Assembly: GCA_032718475.1 (NCBI GenBank)
Contig: JAUCBJ010009105.1
Coordinates: 64,001 to 102,080 of the forward strand
Length of the DNA: 38,080 bases
Origin: Nemertoderma westbladi
Taxonomy: Eukaryota > Xenacoelomorpha > Nemertodermatida > Nemertodermatidae
Reading direction: 5' to 3'
Part shown: positions 9,285 to 20,060 of the stretch, one piece after another
Layout of the letters: each line of letters begins with the position of its first letter
How positions within the stretch are numbered: the stretch's first letter is position 1
Translations under genes and position numbers: made by a program
Notes under the pieces: model-generated
What the model was told of the DNA's origin: nothing
The model's input: the letters and a program-made list of their open reading frames with translations, nothing else
Databases searched by the model: none

Positions 9285-10179
9285 CCAGGTTGGAATTCAT
9301 GCTGCAAAACTCGGACGCGTACCTGCGCGAATGACCGCAAACCAGATGCGCGTTGCGCGTTTGGGTGAGACAGGTGCGCGTTCGGGTGTGAGACAGGTGC
9401 GCGTTGCGCCTCAGCGCGCAGCTCTGCCTCTGATGCGCACCACAAATTAATTGAAATCACGAAAATACACAAAAAAATTTCGCTCGCTGCGCTCGCATTA
9501 GTTTCTCATTTCCAATTCTTCAAACAGTCAAATCACTTCACCATAATACTGTAATACCGGCAACCGGAGCTGAATTTGTCTATTTATTTTAACTACAGTA
9601 CTCTATTGTTGTATTGTTATTAGGTCTATGCTATGCCGATGTTACGTTAGTAAACAGGTAAAGTCAGAAAGTAACAATGTATTATAAGTATGACTAAATT
9701 ATAAGCCAACTGTATGTTTAAGCCTAATTGTTAGGTATTATTGGCAGACTGGTACCTATTTCAATATTCGTTTTTTTGAAATTACCGGTACATGTTTTGT
9801 TTGTAATCTAAAATAATATTTTCTGTTATAAAAGCAGTGAGCCCTATGGGCCACCATAGTAGTGGATTAAAAAAATATTTTTTAATATTAACAATTTTGA
9901 TGTTGCAAAAATTACATTTATTATGTAAGCCTAGATTCAACGTACAGACAGACAGACGTAAAGATAAGCTTAAAACTATAAAACGCTCAAACTTGTAAAA
10001 TAGGAATGTAAAATTGTTCTTATGAACTGTGCGATTTTTTGAGATATGCATGACATGAGCTGCGCGATTTTGTTTGGATTATGACATATGATGAGGTGCG
10101 CGACGAGCCAATTTCAGGTGCGCGGTGATTTCAAAACAACAAAGCGTACCTGCGCGCTCATGCATGAATTCCAACCTGG
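9285..10179. mobile_element. hAT-like non-autonomous element, 895 bp
   Basis: The ends are perfect 18-base inverted repeats, CCAGGTTGGAATTCATGC at 9285 and its complement ending at 10179. They are flanked by the 8-base duplication CACTAGCG (9277-9284 and 10180-10187). An 8-base duplication fits the hAT superfamily, although Merlin and P elements also make 7-9-base duplications. Subterminal regions repeat GCGCGT and GTGCGCG motifs. There is no transposase frame. A second left end of the family lies at 29207. Confidence 0.85.
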
Positions 10180-10378
10180 CACTAGCGGCTAATGTTAACT
10201 TGTACCAGACTTCACATATTCTGCAATATCTCAAAAACTACTCGCTCTATGCTTGTTTTGAAGGTGTCTACACCAACTAAATCGGTCATTGCGGTTCTAA
10301 TGAGCATAATATCAATGCGGTAGGAATACTAGAAGTTGATCATCACAATAATTGGGAAAATGACTCACTAGCGGCTAG
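10180..10378 (+). repeat. 186-bp tandem repeat, copy C
   Basis: This complete unit includes the right target duplication of the hAT-like element. It ends at CACTAGCGGCTA, after which the sequence diverges. Confidence 0.85.
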
Positions 10379-10832
10379 GGCGGGAACTGGACGACGTCCA
10401 GTGCAGGGGTCAAACATGATTTTTAGGAGTTAAAATTTCGTTTCTACAAAGTTTTAGGACCCAAGGCCACTTTTTATCAATGAGAAAATCTAGATATCCA
10501 AAAAAAGTAAAAATCGACCCTCCCTACTGGTAATACTGTAATAATAAATAATATTCGGCTGTTTCACATACAAACACGGGATGAATAAAGTAGACAGAAA
10601 GGCTGTATTGTTTTTAATAAATGATTAATGTTTCAACACCAACTAAATCTGCGAAAGTTGTTTACATCTGAAACAATCCATCTTTGCTGGGGCAATCACA
10701 CAACTTTCATACCCGCCATCCTTCATCCTACTGTCAGACTGTACTGTATATTGCATTATTAACATGCAGTTGCTGCATTGGTTGCATACTGGCATACCGG
10801 TATGCCTGAAGGCCTACTGCTATAGCAGTATA
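10379..10832. other. Noncoding stretch
   Basis: The start has a small hairpin, ACTGGAC-GAC-GTCCAGT near 10386-10402. No gene, RNA or longer repeat was recognised. Confidence 0.4.
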
Positions 10833-11248
10833 CAGTTAGGAACACTGGTCAATTTCTGGCTGAAGCTCAGCCAAAAATTGTCCACATATTTACAGCCAGA
10901 AAGTGTCCGTGCAGCCACTATTTGTCCTCCACAGGCTGCGATTATATTTCCGGACATATTTTGGCCGTAACTCCACTAGTACTCAAAGCAGAAGCTGGGC
11001 ACATTTTTATTTTTATAATATTATGATAGTTATCCCAACGATGAGATTCTAATTCTCAAATTAATTTATACAGAATTTTATGGCGATTCTAATGGCATAA
11101 TTTTTAGAATGCCAATGTTAAAATTTCACTGCCGGTTTTCAAATGAAATTTAGCATTGTTTTCTATGGAGAAATTTCACTCTGAGAGCGTTTTCCGCGGA
11201 CACATTCTGGCTGTAAATTGGACATATTGTGACCAGTGTTCCTGACTG
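10833..11248. mobile_element. MITE with 19-bp terminal inverted repeats
   Basis: The ends CAGTTAGGAACACTGGTCA and its complement (one mismatch) bound 416 bases of noncoding DNA. The motif ATTTACAGCCAGAA is repeated in inverted orientation just inside both ends. GTATA flanks both sides (10828-10832 and 11249-11253), a possible 5-base target duplication. That string is common nearby, so it may be chance. Confidence 0.65.
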
Positions 11249-11253
11249 GTATA

Positions 11254-12130
11254 GCTGTATAGTGCTATGTCATATGATGATACTGACAGACTGATATGTA
11301 CAGATGTAGGCCTAAGCCTAACAGCCTAACATGGCATGGCAACCTGATCCCCTATTGCAGTATTGGCTATTTACCCATCTGCCTAGACTATACTGCTATA
11401 TCTATCAGTCTATTTGTCCGTTCTCGTTTTATTCTACCTCACCGTTACGTATAGCAGTATAGGCCTACAGGTATATTAAACGTTAACAGCGAACGTTATT
11501 TGAACTAAATTCTTGAACGTCCATACGAACTATAAACGTTATTTGGTCGTACTTTGAACGCTGTTTTGCTACCTGCTGACCCAGTGACCTGGGATACCTA
11601 CGCCTAAAAGCTAAAACTGTAAAATGCAAATTTTATCAGAAACAGCACCCAACAGCCCAACCCCTTTCGGGGTGTCCTGTCCGGTCCGTCCACTCCTCAC
11701 TCCTATTCTGCAGTTCTGTGTAGTGCTCCCTACAGTGCTACAGACCCTACAGTTGACAGTCCGACAGTGTACGTACCGTACGGCAGTACGGGTGGTACCG
11801 GTATGGCTGTACCCATCAGCCCGTACCGTATACTGCTGTACTGCGTACTATATAAATAATGTAAAACGAACTTAGATCCTGCAAGGCCTGACTGATGAAC
11901 TTAGATCAGTAGATCTTTGCGAACTTAGGTCCTGTACATGCGAACGTAAGTAGACCTATGCCACCTAGGTACAAATACCTAATTAGATATATAAAATTAC
12001 ACTTACAGGTGAATAAAATACACATTTGAGTAGAAGGCAACAGATCATCAAGTAAAAAAAACATAAATTGTTTCGAAAGCCATTGATCCTTTTTATAAAA
12101 TTACAAAATACCAAATTAAGTATTAAAAAC
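11254..12130. other. Noncoding stretch rich in GTAC and GGCCTA motifs
   Basis: Many self-complementary short motifs occur, such as GTACCGTAC and TACCGGTA, along with AACGTTAT and GAACTTAG repeats. No convincing gene was seen. Confidence 0.4.
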
Positions 12131-12139
12131 TATTTGTTA

Positions 12140-12289
12140 GACCTGGCTCACAACTATCACTTTGTGACGGTTGCCTCCGAAACCCTCGGCCCAATCGGTG
12201 ATGAGGGCACCGTTCTCCTCAATGAAATCGGTCGCCGAATCGCCCGCGCCACCAGGGAATACATAGTTGCCTGTCACTTCTGGCTCTAA
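12140..12289 (+). pseudogene. Retrotransposon C-terminal scrap
   Basis: About 50 codons reading HFVTVASETLGPIGDEG and NEIGRRIARATRE resemble, from memory, the short conserved tail that follows the reverse transcriptase in some animal retroelements. There it reads roughly ETLGPIN.EG...L.ELGRRL. The similarity stops at a TAA at 12287-12289 after a divergent ending. No flanking reverse transcriptase remains. Its base composition is much richer in GC than the flanks, which supports a foreign origin. Confidence 0.45.
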
Positions 12290-13400
12290 CTCTAGTTACG
12301 TTACCTTAGTTACTCATTAATGTCGTGCTAATTATTTCTTATTAATGTGTTGTACAATTCGTAATTAAACATAACTAAAGTAATTAATATAATTAAAATT
12401 AGATAAATAAATTTGTTAGATTAAATATAAATAAAAACAAATAAAAAATGGTTAATTTAAAAATCTGTTAAAATGACAATATGGCAATAGCAACATCTTT
12501 CAATTTATCAGATTAGAGCCTTATGACTTAGGGTTAGGGTTACATTCCAGTTTTAATTAGGGTTTCGTATCAACTGTACTAAAGCCACTAAAGGAATTTG
12601 ATGGCTTCATTGCCATCAATTTATATCGATCATACTGTAGCATGTCAAGTACTATGGGATAGAACTGATAAAGAGCTTTCACCAGATACCAAATATATTA
12701 AATTTGGTTAAACCAATAAAGACTTATAAGGTTTTTAGAGTGTCTCCTGAACAATTATCGAAAGCCCTTTTGCTTTTTTACCGACGATATGATGATGATA
12801 AACTCCGCAAGTGAGTTGGTTAAAATTCAATTTTGAATTTCGCGCCTTTTCTGCTAATAGGAAAAAACCGAAGTCAAAAGATACAAATTGCAATAAAACC
12901 GTGTGCGTTTTCTTATTATCTATGCAATGATTAAAAAAAACCGAAGTTTCGCTGACTTACGGTGTTTTTGCATAAATTTATGTAGTCCGGTCTTTTGTAT
13001 TATACTTACGGTCTTTTTCCTTTGTAACACTATACATATGTTGTGACTCACGGCCTTTTTACATTGAATGTCTCGAGAACTAGAGTAGATACGGTGTTCT
13101 CGTTTAGAGAGCATTTTTTAGAACTAGAAAAAGTGTAAAAATTAATTTTGGAAAAATGCGACTTTATTGTCTTTTCACATTGCGCGGTAGAATTAGAGCG
13201 TACAAATACAGTAATACGTTTTCATTTTCTTTATTGAACTTTTTTCAAATAATTTGATGTTATTTTATATTCAAGTTATTATTTTTTTACTGTAAGTCTA
13301 GAACATCGTGTATACGGCGTCTTGTAAATATTTTTTAGAAATAATAAAATGGCAACATTTACAACAGAAAGAGTTAAACCTCTCTCTTTCTTAGTGGGTG
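12290..13400. other. AT-rich intergenic region with a short telomere-like motif
   Basis: TTAGGGTTAGGGTTA occurs near 12528-12542. A loose repeat of TTACGGTSTTTTT recurs near 12957, 13005 and 13049 at roughly 45-50-base spacing. No gene was recognised. Confidence 0.4.
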
Positions 13401-13408
13401 AGTCAGAA

Positions 13409-13414
13409 TTTATT
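13409..13414 (-). terminator. Candidate poly(A) signal of the zinc-finger gene
   Basis: AATAAA lies on the minus strand about 240 bases beyond the zinc-finger stop codon. It is plausible as the 3' end signal but common by chance in AT-rich DNA. Confidence 0.35.
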
Positions 13415-13655
13415 CGGTAATAACAGGAATCAATTTGGTTTACATATATCCAACTTTCCCCACATCCATTTCACACTTCGCGATAATATAATGTTATAAT
13501 GTCGTTAATGTAAATATTTGGTTCTTTAAAATTCTTCTGATAATCTAACTGTTTTTAAATTTAATCAACATAATCTACAACTAACTACATACATAATTTT
13601 AGTTTATCTGTGTCCAACAATATCACCCGAAGTAGATAAACGTTTCTTACAAACA

Positions 13656-14188
13656 TTACAGTTTCAGAGTCTCCTCACTGCGGATACATTTGTGGCTCGA
13701 TACTTGATATCGTCGGGAGAAACATTTCCCGCATGTATCGCAGCTAAACGGTCGTTCCCCTGTATGTAATCTCTTGTGAGCGTTTAGACTGCAGCTCTGC
13801 GTGAATCCCTTCCCGCACGTGTCGCACACGAACGGTCGCTCTCCGGAATGAGTTAGCTTATGCTTGGTTAGGTTGCTTGGTTGAGAGAAGCTTTTCTCAC
13901 ACAGGTTGCAGTTATACGGTTTCTCTCCACTGTGCGTACGTTTGTGTATCTTTAGGTTACTTAGTCGAGATGAACGTTTGTAGCAGATGTCGCATTGGTA
14001 TGGACGATCGCCAGTGTGGATCCGTTGGTGTCTAATTAGGTGGCTGTTATATGCGAACGTCTTATCACAAGTATCACAGCTGAAGGGCTTCTCATTGTCA
14101 GATAGACTTATTTCCAAAATATCCTGGAGTTGAATCCCAGAGGGACCAGGTTGGTCGAAGGAATTAGTCATTCCGGGTGTTTGGTCGC
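13656..14188 (-). CDS. C2H2 zinc-finger protein, exon 2 (zinc-finger array)
   Basis: This is the terminal coding exon, 533 bases. It opens at a 3' splice site with a pyrimidine-rich lead (TTTTCTCTAAAG ending at 14189) and ends at a stop at 13656-13658. It encodes spliced residues 326-502. Four standard fingers with C-x2-C-x12-H-x3-H spacing lie at about residues 363-383, 391-411, 419-439 and 447-467, joined by TGERPF/SGEKPY-type linkers at 28-residue spacing. A fifth (from 475) has both cysteines and the first histidine but lacks the last ligand. Finger 2 has serine in place of the core phenylalanine. Such arrays bind DNA in the nucleus. The phase matches exon 1 at 19085 exactly. The joined reading frame is 1509 bases including the stop. 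Confidence 0.88.
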
Positions 14189-14321
14189 CTTTAGAGAAAA
14201 TAATGGAGTAGATTAATAATGGAGAATATTGATTAATATCAGAATATGTAAGTAATGCACTATAATAATGTAATACTGTAGTAGAACAATAAAACTCACG
14301 AAAATCATAAGACAATTCAAC

Positions 14322-17300
14322 TCACAATAGTAGACAAGAGCTGGAACACAGTAAACCTTGGTTCAACTCCGAATGTCGCAAAGAAACAACTATTAGAGAA
14401 ATCTACTAGCAAACATCTCTCTACAACACACAATAGTAGACAAGAGCTGGAACACAGTAAATCTTGGTTCAACTCCGAATGTCGCAAAGAAACAACTATT
14501 AGAGAAATCTACTAGCAAACATCTCTCTACACACAATAGTAGGCAAGAGCTGGAACACAGTAAACCTTGGTTCAACTCCGAATGTCGCAAAGAAACAACT
14601 ATTAGAGAAATTTACTAGCAAACATCTCTCTAAAACACACAATAGTGGACAAGAGCTGGAACACAGTAAACCTTGGTTCAACTCCGAATGTAGCAAAGAA
14701 ACAACTATTAGAGAAATCTACTAGCAAACATCTCTCTACAACACACAATAGTAGACAAGAGCTGGAACACAGTAAACCTTGGTTCAACTCCGAATGTCGC
14801 AAAGAAACAACTATTAGAGAAATCTACTTGCAAACATCTCTCTACAACACACAATAGTAGACAAGAGCTGGAACACAGTAAACCTTGGTTCAACTCCGAA
14901 TGTCGCAAAGAAACAACTATTAGAGAAATCTACTAGCAAACATCTCACTACAACACACAATAGTAGACAAGAGCTGGAACACAGTAAACCTTGGTTCAAC
15001 TCAGAATGTCGCAAAGAAACAACTATTAGAGAAATCTACTAACAAACATCTCTCTAAAACACACAATAGTAGACAAGATCAACTCCGAATGTCACAAAGA
15101 AACAAGTATTAGAGAAATATACTAGCAAACATCTCTCTACAACACACAATAGTAGACAAGAGCTGGAACACAGTAAACCTTGGATCAACTCCGAATGTCG
15201 CAAAGAAACAACTATTTGAGAAATCTACAAGCAAACATCTCTCTATACACAATAGTAGGCAAGAGCTGGAACACAGTAAACCTTGGTTGAACTCCGAATG
15301 TCGCAAAGAAACAATTATTAGAGAAATCTACTACCAAACATCTCTCTACAACACACAATAGTAGACAAGAGCTGGAACACAGTAAACCTTGGTTCAACTC
15401 CGAATGTCGCAAAGAAACAACTATTAGAGAAATCTACTAGCAAACATCTCTCTACAACACAGAATAGTAGACAAGAGCTGGAACATAGTAAACTTTGGTT
15501 CAACTCCGAATGTCGCAAAGAAACAACTATTATAGAAATCTACTAGCAAACATCTCTCTACAACACAGAATAGTAGACAAGAGCTGGAACACAGTAAACT
15601 TTGGTTCAACTCCGAATGTCGCAAAGAAACAACTATTATAGAAATCTACTAGCAAACATCTCTCTACAACACAGAATAGTAGACAAGAGCTGGAACACAG
15701 TAAACTTTGGTTCAACTCCGAATGTCGCAAAGAAACAACTATTAGAGAAATCTACTAGCAAACATCTCTCTACAACACACAATAGTAGACAAGAGCTGGA
15801 ACACAGTAAACCTTGGTTCAACTCCGAATGTTGCAAAGAAACAACATTAGAGAAATCTACTAGCAAGCATCTCTCTACAACACACAATAGTAGACAAGAG
15901 CTGGAACACAGTAAACCTTGGTTCAACTCCGAATGTTGCAAAGAAACAACTATTACAGAAATATACTAGCAAACATCTCTCTACAACACACAATAGTAGA
16001 CAAGAGCTGGAACATAGTAAACCTTGGTTCAACTCCGAATGTTGCAAAGAAACAACTATTACAGAAATCTACAAGCAAACATCTCTCTACACACAATAGT
16101 AGGCAAGAGCTGGAACACAGTAAACCTTGGTTCAACTCCGAATGTCGCAAAGAAACAACTATTAGAGAAATCTACTAGCAAACATCTCTCTACACACAAT
16201 AGTAGGCAAGAGCTGGAACACAGTAAACCTTGGTTCAACTCCGAATGTCGCAAAGAAACAACTATTAGAGAAATCTACTAGCAAACATCTCTCTACACAC
16301 AATAGTAGACAAGAGCTGGAACACAGTAAACCTTGGTTCAACTCCGAATGTCACAATTAAACAACTATTATAGAAATCTACTAGCAACCATCTCTCTACA
16401 ACACACAATAGTAGACAAGAGCTGGAACACAGTAAACCTTGGTTCAACTCCGAATGTTGCAAAGAAACAACTATTACAGAAATCTACAAGCAAACATCTC
16501 TCTACACACAATAGTAGGCAAGAGCTGGAACACAGTAAACCTTGGTTCAACTCCGAATGTCGCAAAGAAACAACTATTAGAGAAATCTACTAGCAAACAT
16601 CTCTCTACACACAATAGTAGACAAGAGCTGGAACACAGTAAACATTGGTTAAACTCCGAATGTCGCAAAGAAACAACTATTAGAGAAATCTACTAGCAAA
16701 CATCTCTCTACACACAATAGTAGACAAGAGCTGGAACACAGTAAGCCTTGGTTCAACTCCGAATGTCACAATTAAACAACTATTATAGAAATCTACTAGC
16801 AACCATCTCTCTACAACACACAATAGTAGGCAAGAGCTGGAACACAGTAAACCTTGGTTGAACTCCGAATGTCGCAGAGCAACAACTATTATAGAAATCT
16901 ACTAGCAACCATCTCTCTACAACACACAATAGTAGACAAGAGCTGGAACATAGTAAACCTTGGTTCAACTCCGAATGTCGCAAACAAACAACTATTAGAG
17001 AAATCTACAAGCAAACATCTCTCTACACACAATAGTAGACAAGAGCTGGAACACAGTAAACCTTGGTTCAACTCCGAATGTCGCAAAGAAACAACTATTA
17101 GAGAAATCTACTAGCAAACATCTCTCTACAACACACAATAGTAGACAAGAGCTGGAACACAGTAAACTTTGGTTCAACTCCGAATGTCGCAAAGAAACAA
17201 CTATTAGAGAAATATACTAGCAAACATCTCTCTACAACACACAATAGTAGGCAAGAGCTTGAACACAGTAAATCTTGGTTCAACTCCGAATGTCGTAAAG

Positions 17301-17535
17301 AAACAACTATTAGAGAAATCTACTAGCAAACATCTCTCTACACACAATAGTAGACAAGAGCTGGAACACAGTAAACCTTGGTTCAACTCCGAATGTCACA
17401 ATTAAACAACTATTATAGAAATCTACTAGCAACCATCTCTCTACAACACACAATAGTAGGCAAGAGCTGGAACACAGTAAACCTTGGTTGAACTCCGAAT
17501 GTCGCAGAGCAACAACTATTATAGAAATCTACTAG
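14322..17535. repeat. 103-106-bp satellite array, about 30 units
   Basis: A head-to-tail array with units of 106 or 103 bases, depending on ACAACACACA versus ACACACA. One unit near 15075 has lost about 30 bases. Variant units recur in blocks. For example, units with CACAATTAAAC occur at about 16350, 16768 and 17397, and the pair 16740-16900 is repeated almost exactly at 17370-17535, 630 bases away. That indicates multi-unit duplications. Each unit read on the plus strand encodes KPWFNSECRKETTIREIY before a stop. Confidence 0.97.
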
Positions 17536-17949
17536 GTAACAAACACTGGGAAGCAGCTACCGAGTACTAACTAACACACCTACCGGTTTTTTTAAGGTTT
17601 TTTACTTAACGTGCTTGATAAATAAATATAATTCGTAATTATTTTTTATTATTATTATTAATCACGTTGAATACTGTAGAATAAGATAAATGAAAAAACG
17701 CATTAAAAAGGTAGTTATACACTACAAGTACTTACATATATATAATTACATTGAAGATAAGTATATATGTTACAGATGGACGAGGAGAGAAACATCAAGG
17801 CTAAGAGGCTACCACGGGGTTCTTGGAAAAAAAGAAAAAATAACCAAGATAGCATTACACAATAATATTGCGTTACTCTGCGTAAGAGTATATTTGCAAT
17901 ATGGCGTTAGATTGACATCCCACAACTTACGCGAGAAACCAAGGAAATT
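17536..17949. other. Intronic AT-rich stretch
   Basis: Contains a (TTA)n run near 17645-17660. The right part may be the degraded 3' end of the LINE that follows. No independent gene was seen. Confidence 0.4.
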
Positions 17950-18998
17950 AGTGCTCTCTACTGATCAGCTGGCAGCTCGTTCCAAATATTGACAAAACGT
18001 GAAGAAAAGGCGTGTTCACATAGATTTAACCGACACCGAGGAACCAGAAGTTTCTTACTATGGCCACGCAGACCCGTAGCAGACCCCGGAGGGCAAGGCA
18101 CGGGTGAAAAACTGATCGAAATTCAGGTCGACAAGACCGGTTTCTATTTTGTAAATCTTTAAACCAAAGATGATTCTGCGTGATTCTAGTGATTGTATTT
18201 TTAGAAACTTAATCCGGTCAAAGTAACTAGAGTATGATAAATTGCACCTAAAATATAAACACCAAGTGAGATGTTGTTGCACCTTTTCTATCTGATCAAT
18301 ACTACGTTTGAGGTATGGCGACCATATCTGAGTTCAATATTCGACTAACGGACGTCCTATGCTGTCATTAACGCATTAAAGTTCAGGTTCTAGCAAATCT
18401 CCTGCGATGCCGTATGCTGCAAGGTTACACATAAGTTTTGAGTGTACGACATTTCGCCTTGGCGAAATCAATATATCATATCGAGGCCACTACTATGTCT
18501 ATCGAGGGTAGTGTACCAGTCGCCAACGCATTGGAGGGGCTTGTGTGCAAGTCGATTTACGTTCTAGGAATCCATGTTGTTCTGTGGAAATTAATTTATG
18601 CGCACTCAAGTATGAAACTAGGGTGTCTTTCACAAACATTTCCATAATTTTGCATGATGGATAGATCACAGGATCCATTTATATGGATCATAGGGGTCAC
18701 CTTTAGTGAACAATGGAACTACAACAGCTGTGAGCCAAATAGATGGAAGTGTGTGTGTTAGTAACGAAACATTAAAGAGCACAGATAAAGGAGGAGTGAT
18801 AGAGATAGATAAACGAGAAAATATAATACTCGGCAAGTTGTCGGGTGTCCTGCTATTCTTGGCAGGAATGTTGTTTAGAACAGTAAGAACCCTAACAGGT
18901 GAAAAATCTACAGTAGACAAGAAACGGCATATTGCTAATGTCATCGTTACAATTTTCGCCAAGCACCTCAGCAAATATTTTAGCTTTAGTTTTGTCAT
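17950..18998 (-). pseudogene. Internally deleted CR1-like LINE in the intron
   Basis: Reading 5' to 3' on the minus strand, about 18960-18670 has PAKNSRTPDNLPSIIFS, LPSIWLTAVVVPLFTKGD and YDPYKW, the start of a reverse transcriptase. After frameshifts, KIMEMFVKDTLVSYL and STEQHGFLERKSTCTQ follow, then IDFAKA near 18470. The catalytic palm with YADD is missing. The sequence resumes near 18360 with VEY, IWSPYLKRSIDQIEKVQ, FDRIKFLKIQSLESRR, LRGHSKKLLVPRCRL and FVNIWNELPAD, the thumb and connection. Several stops and frameshifts make it dead. It lies in the same orientation as the host gene. Confidence 0.75.
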
Positions 18999-19084
18999 CC
19001 ACTATGGTGTTTCATTTGTACGTAAGTTTTCCTTTGCAGGCAATACGGACTAAATGTTGTTTAATCTAACATATAGTAACTCAC

Positions 19085-20060
19085 CGATACCGGAACCTGT
19101 TGATTTGGGTCTGAACTGGAGGTTGTAGGTGTTGGGAAGGTTTAAGTCGAAATCACCAAGAGAAGGAGTTGAGATGGGGGTCGAGTAGTTGGTGAGTGTG
19201 GAGAGACCCTGGACGGTGTGGGGGGTCGGGGAATTAGAGTCCGTAAGGGGACTCTGAGCTGTGTTGGGGGTCAGAGTGTTTGTTGGGATTCCATATGGTA
19301 TATTTATATCAAAGTACAACTCATTCAAGCCATCTCCAACCTCACCTACTACGGGTTTAAATTCCAGTTCGCCTTCCGTCTTAATGAATATGATTTCCTG
19401 AGCATCTGACGGGTCTGTTAGAGGTTGTGTAGAATAATGGTTTGAGGCGATAGTGGTTACTGCAGGGGTATACGATATGTGGTTATAAGGTAATAAAGTT
19501 GAACTGGCTGTATTATTATTAGTTGCTTCAGATTCAATGGGGTTCAAGGGGTTTGATCTGGTGCCTATCGGACTCAGTTTAGGATCCACATGTCTTTGAT
19601 CTCCCGCGAGGTTTCGGGGGGGTTCAGTGGGTGTGGTGCGTTGATTCGAGTTTCGATATTTCGGGTGGAAATCCATTCCGGTCGCAGGATTGTCACTGTG
19701 GTGGAACCTAGTACCGCCATTTGTCGTTGCTGATGTCCTCAAAGGATTCTGTGGCAGCGGCAGACTGGTCTCGCGGTACCCGGTAGTCGGGACAGTGGTC
19801 GGTGATTGAGTTATGTATTGGGGCAAAGCCGAGGTGGTGGCGGCGTTGTTAGACGGATAGGAGAGTGAATGCTGCAGCCACTCAGTAATGCGACCAGCCG
19901 TACATTTATTAACAACATAATCGTCCAGAAAACACGAGTTTACTTCCAAGTATTCTTCGAGAAATCTCCGCACAAACGTGTCATTTTCTGAACAGATGTT
20001 CATGAACATAGATTTGGTAATTACCAATGCGTTGTCCGACTCACAAGTAAACCGTTCCAT
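19085..20060 (-). CDS. C2H2 zinc-finger protein, exon 1 (N-terminal regulatory region)
   Basis: The ATG at 20058-20060 sits in a strong start context (ACAATGG). The exon gives 325 codons plus one base and ends at the donor G|GTGAGT. Residues 1-65 look folded and helical (FVRRFLEEYLEVNSCFLDDYVV, ITEWL). They faintly resemble the short N-terminal helices of some cyclic nucleotide phosphodiesterases, a weak impression only. Residues 70-325 are low-complexity, rich in Ser, Thr, Pro and Asn, with many SP/TP sites. IKTE at 226-229 is a sumoylation-type consensus. The acidic hydrophobic GDFDLNL near 302-308 could be an activation patch. The layout fits a sequence-specific transcription factor. I do not recognise an orthologue. 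Confidence 0.82.

Larger units (their letters stand above)
14189..19084 (-). other. Intron of the zinc-finger gene
   Basis: The donor is G|GTGAGT at 19085/19084 and the acceptor is AAAG|GC at 14189/14188, both phase 1. The 4.9-kb intron is filled by a satellite array (14322-17535) and a decayed LINE (about 17950-18998). The array begins only about 130 bases from the acceptor. Confidence 0.75.

Noticed and set aside
14322-17535. Many overlapping 60-120-codon frames, both strands, in the satellite
   Set aside because: They arise from the repeat unit and lack any start, conservation or splice support.
14322-17535. CRISPR-like direct repeats
   Set aside because: Whole 103-106-base units are repeated with no unique spacers, and the context is eukaryotic.
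17690-17992. 100-codon plus-strand frame
   Set aside because: It lies opposite the decayed LINE and intron and has no recognisable motif.
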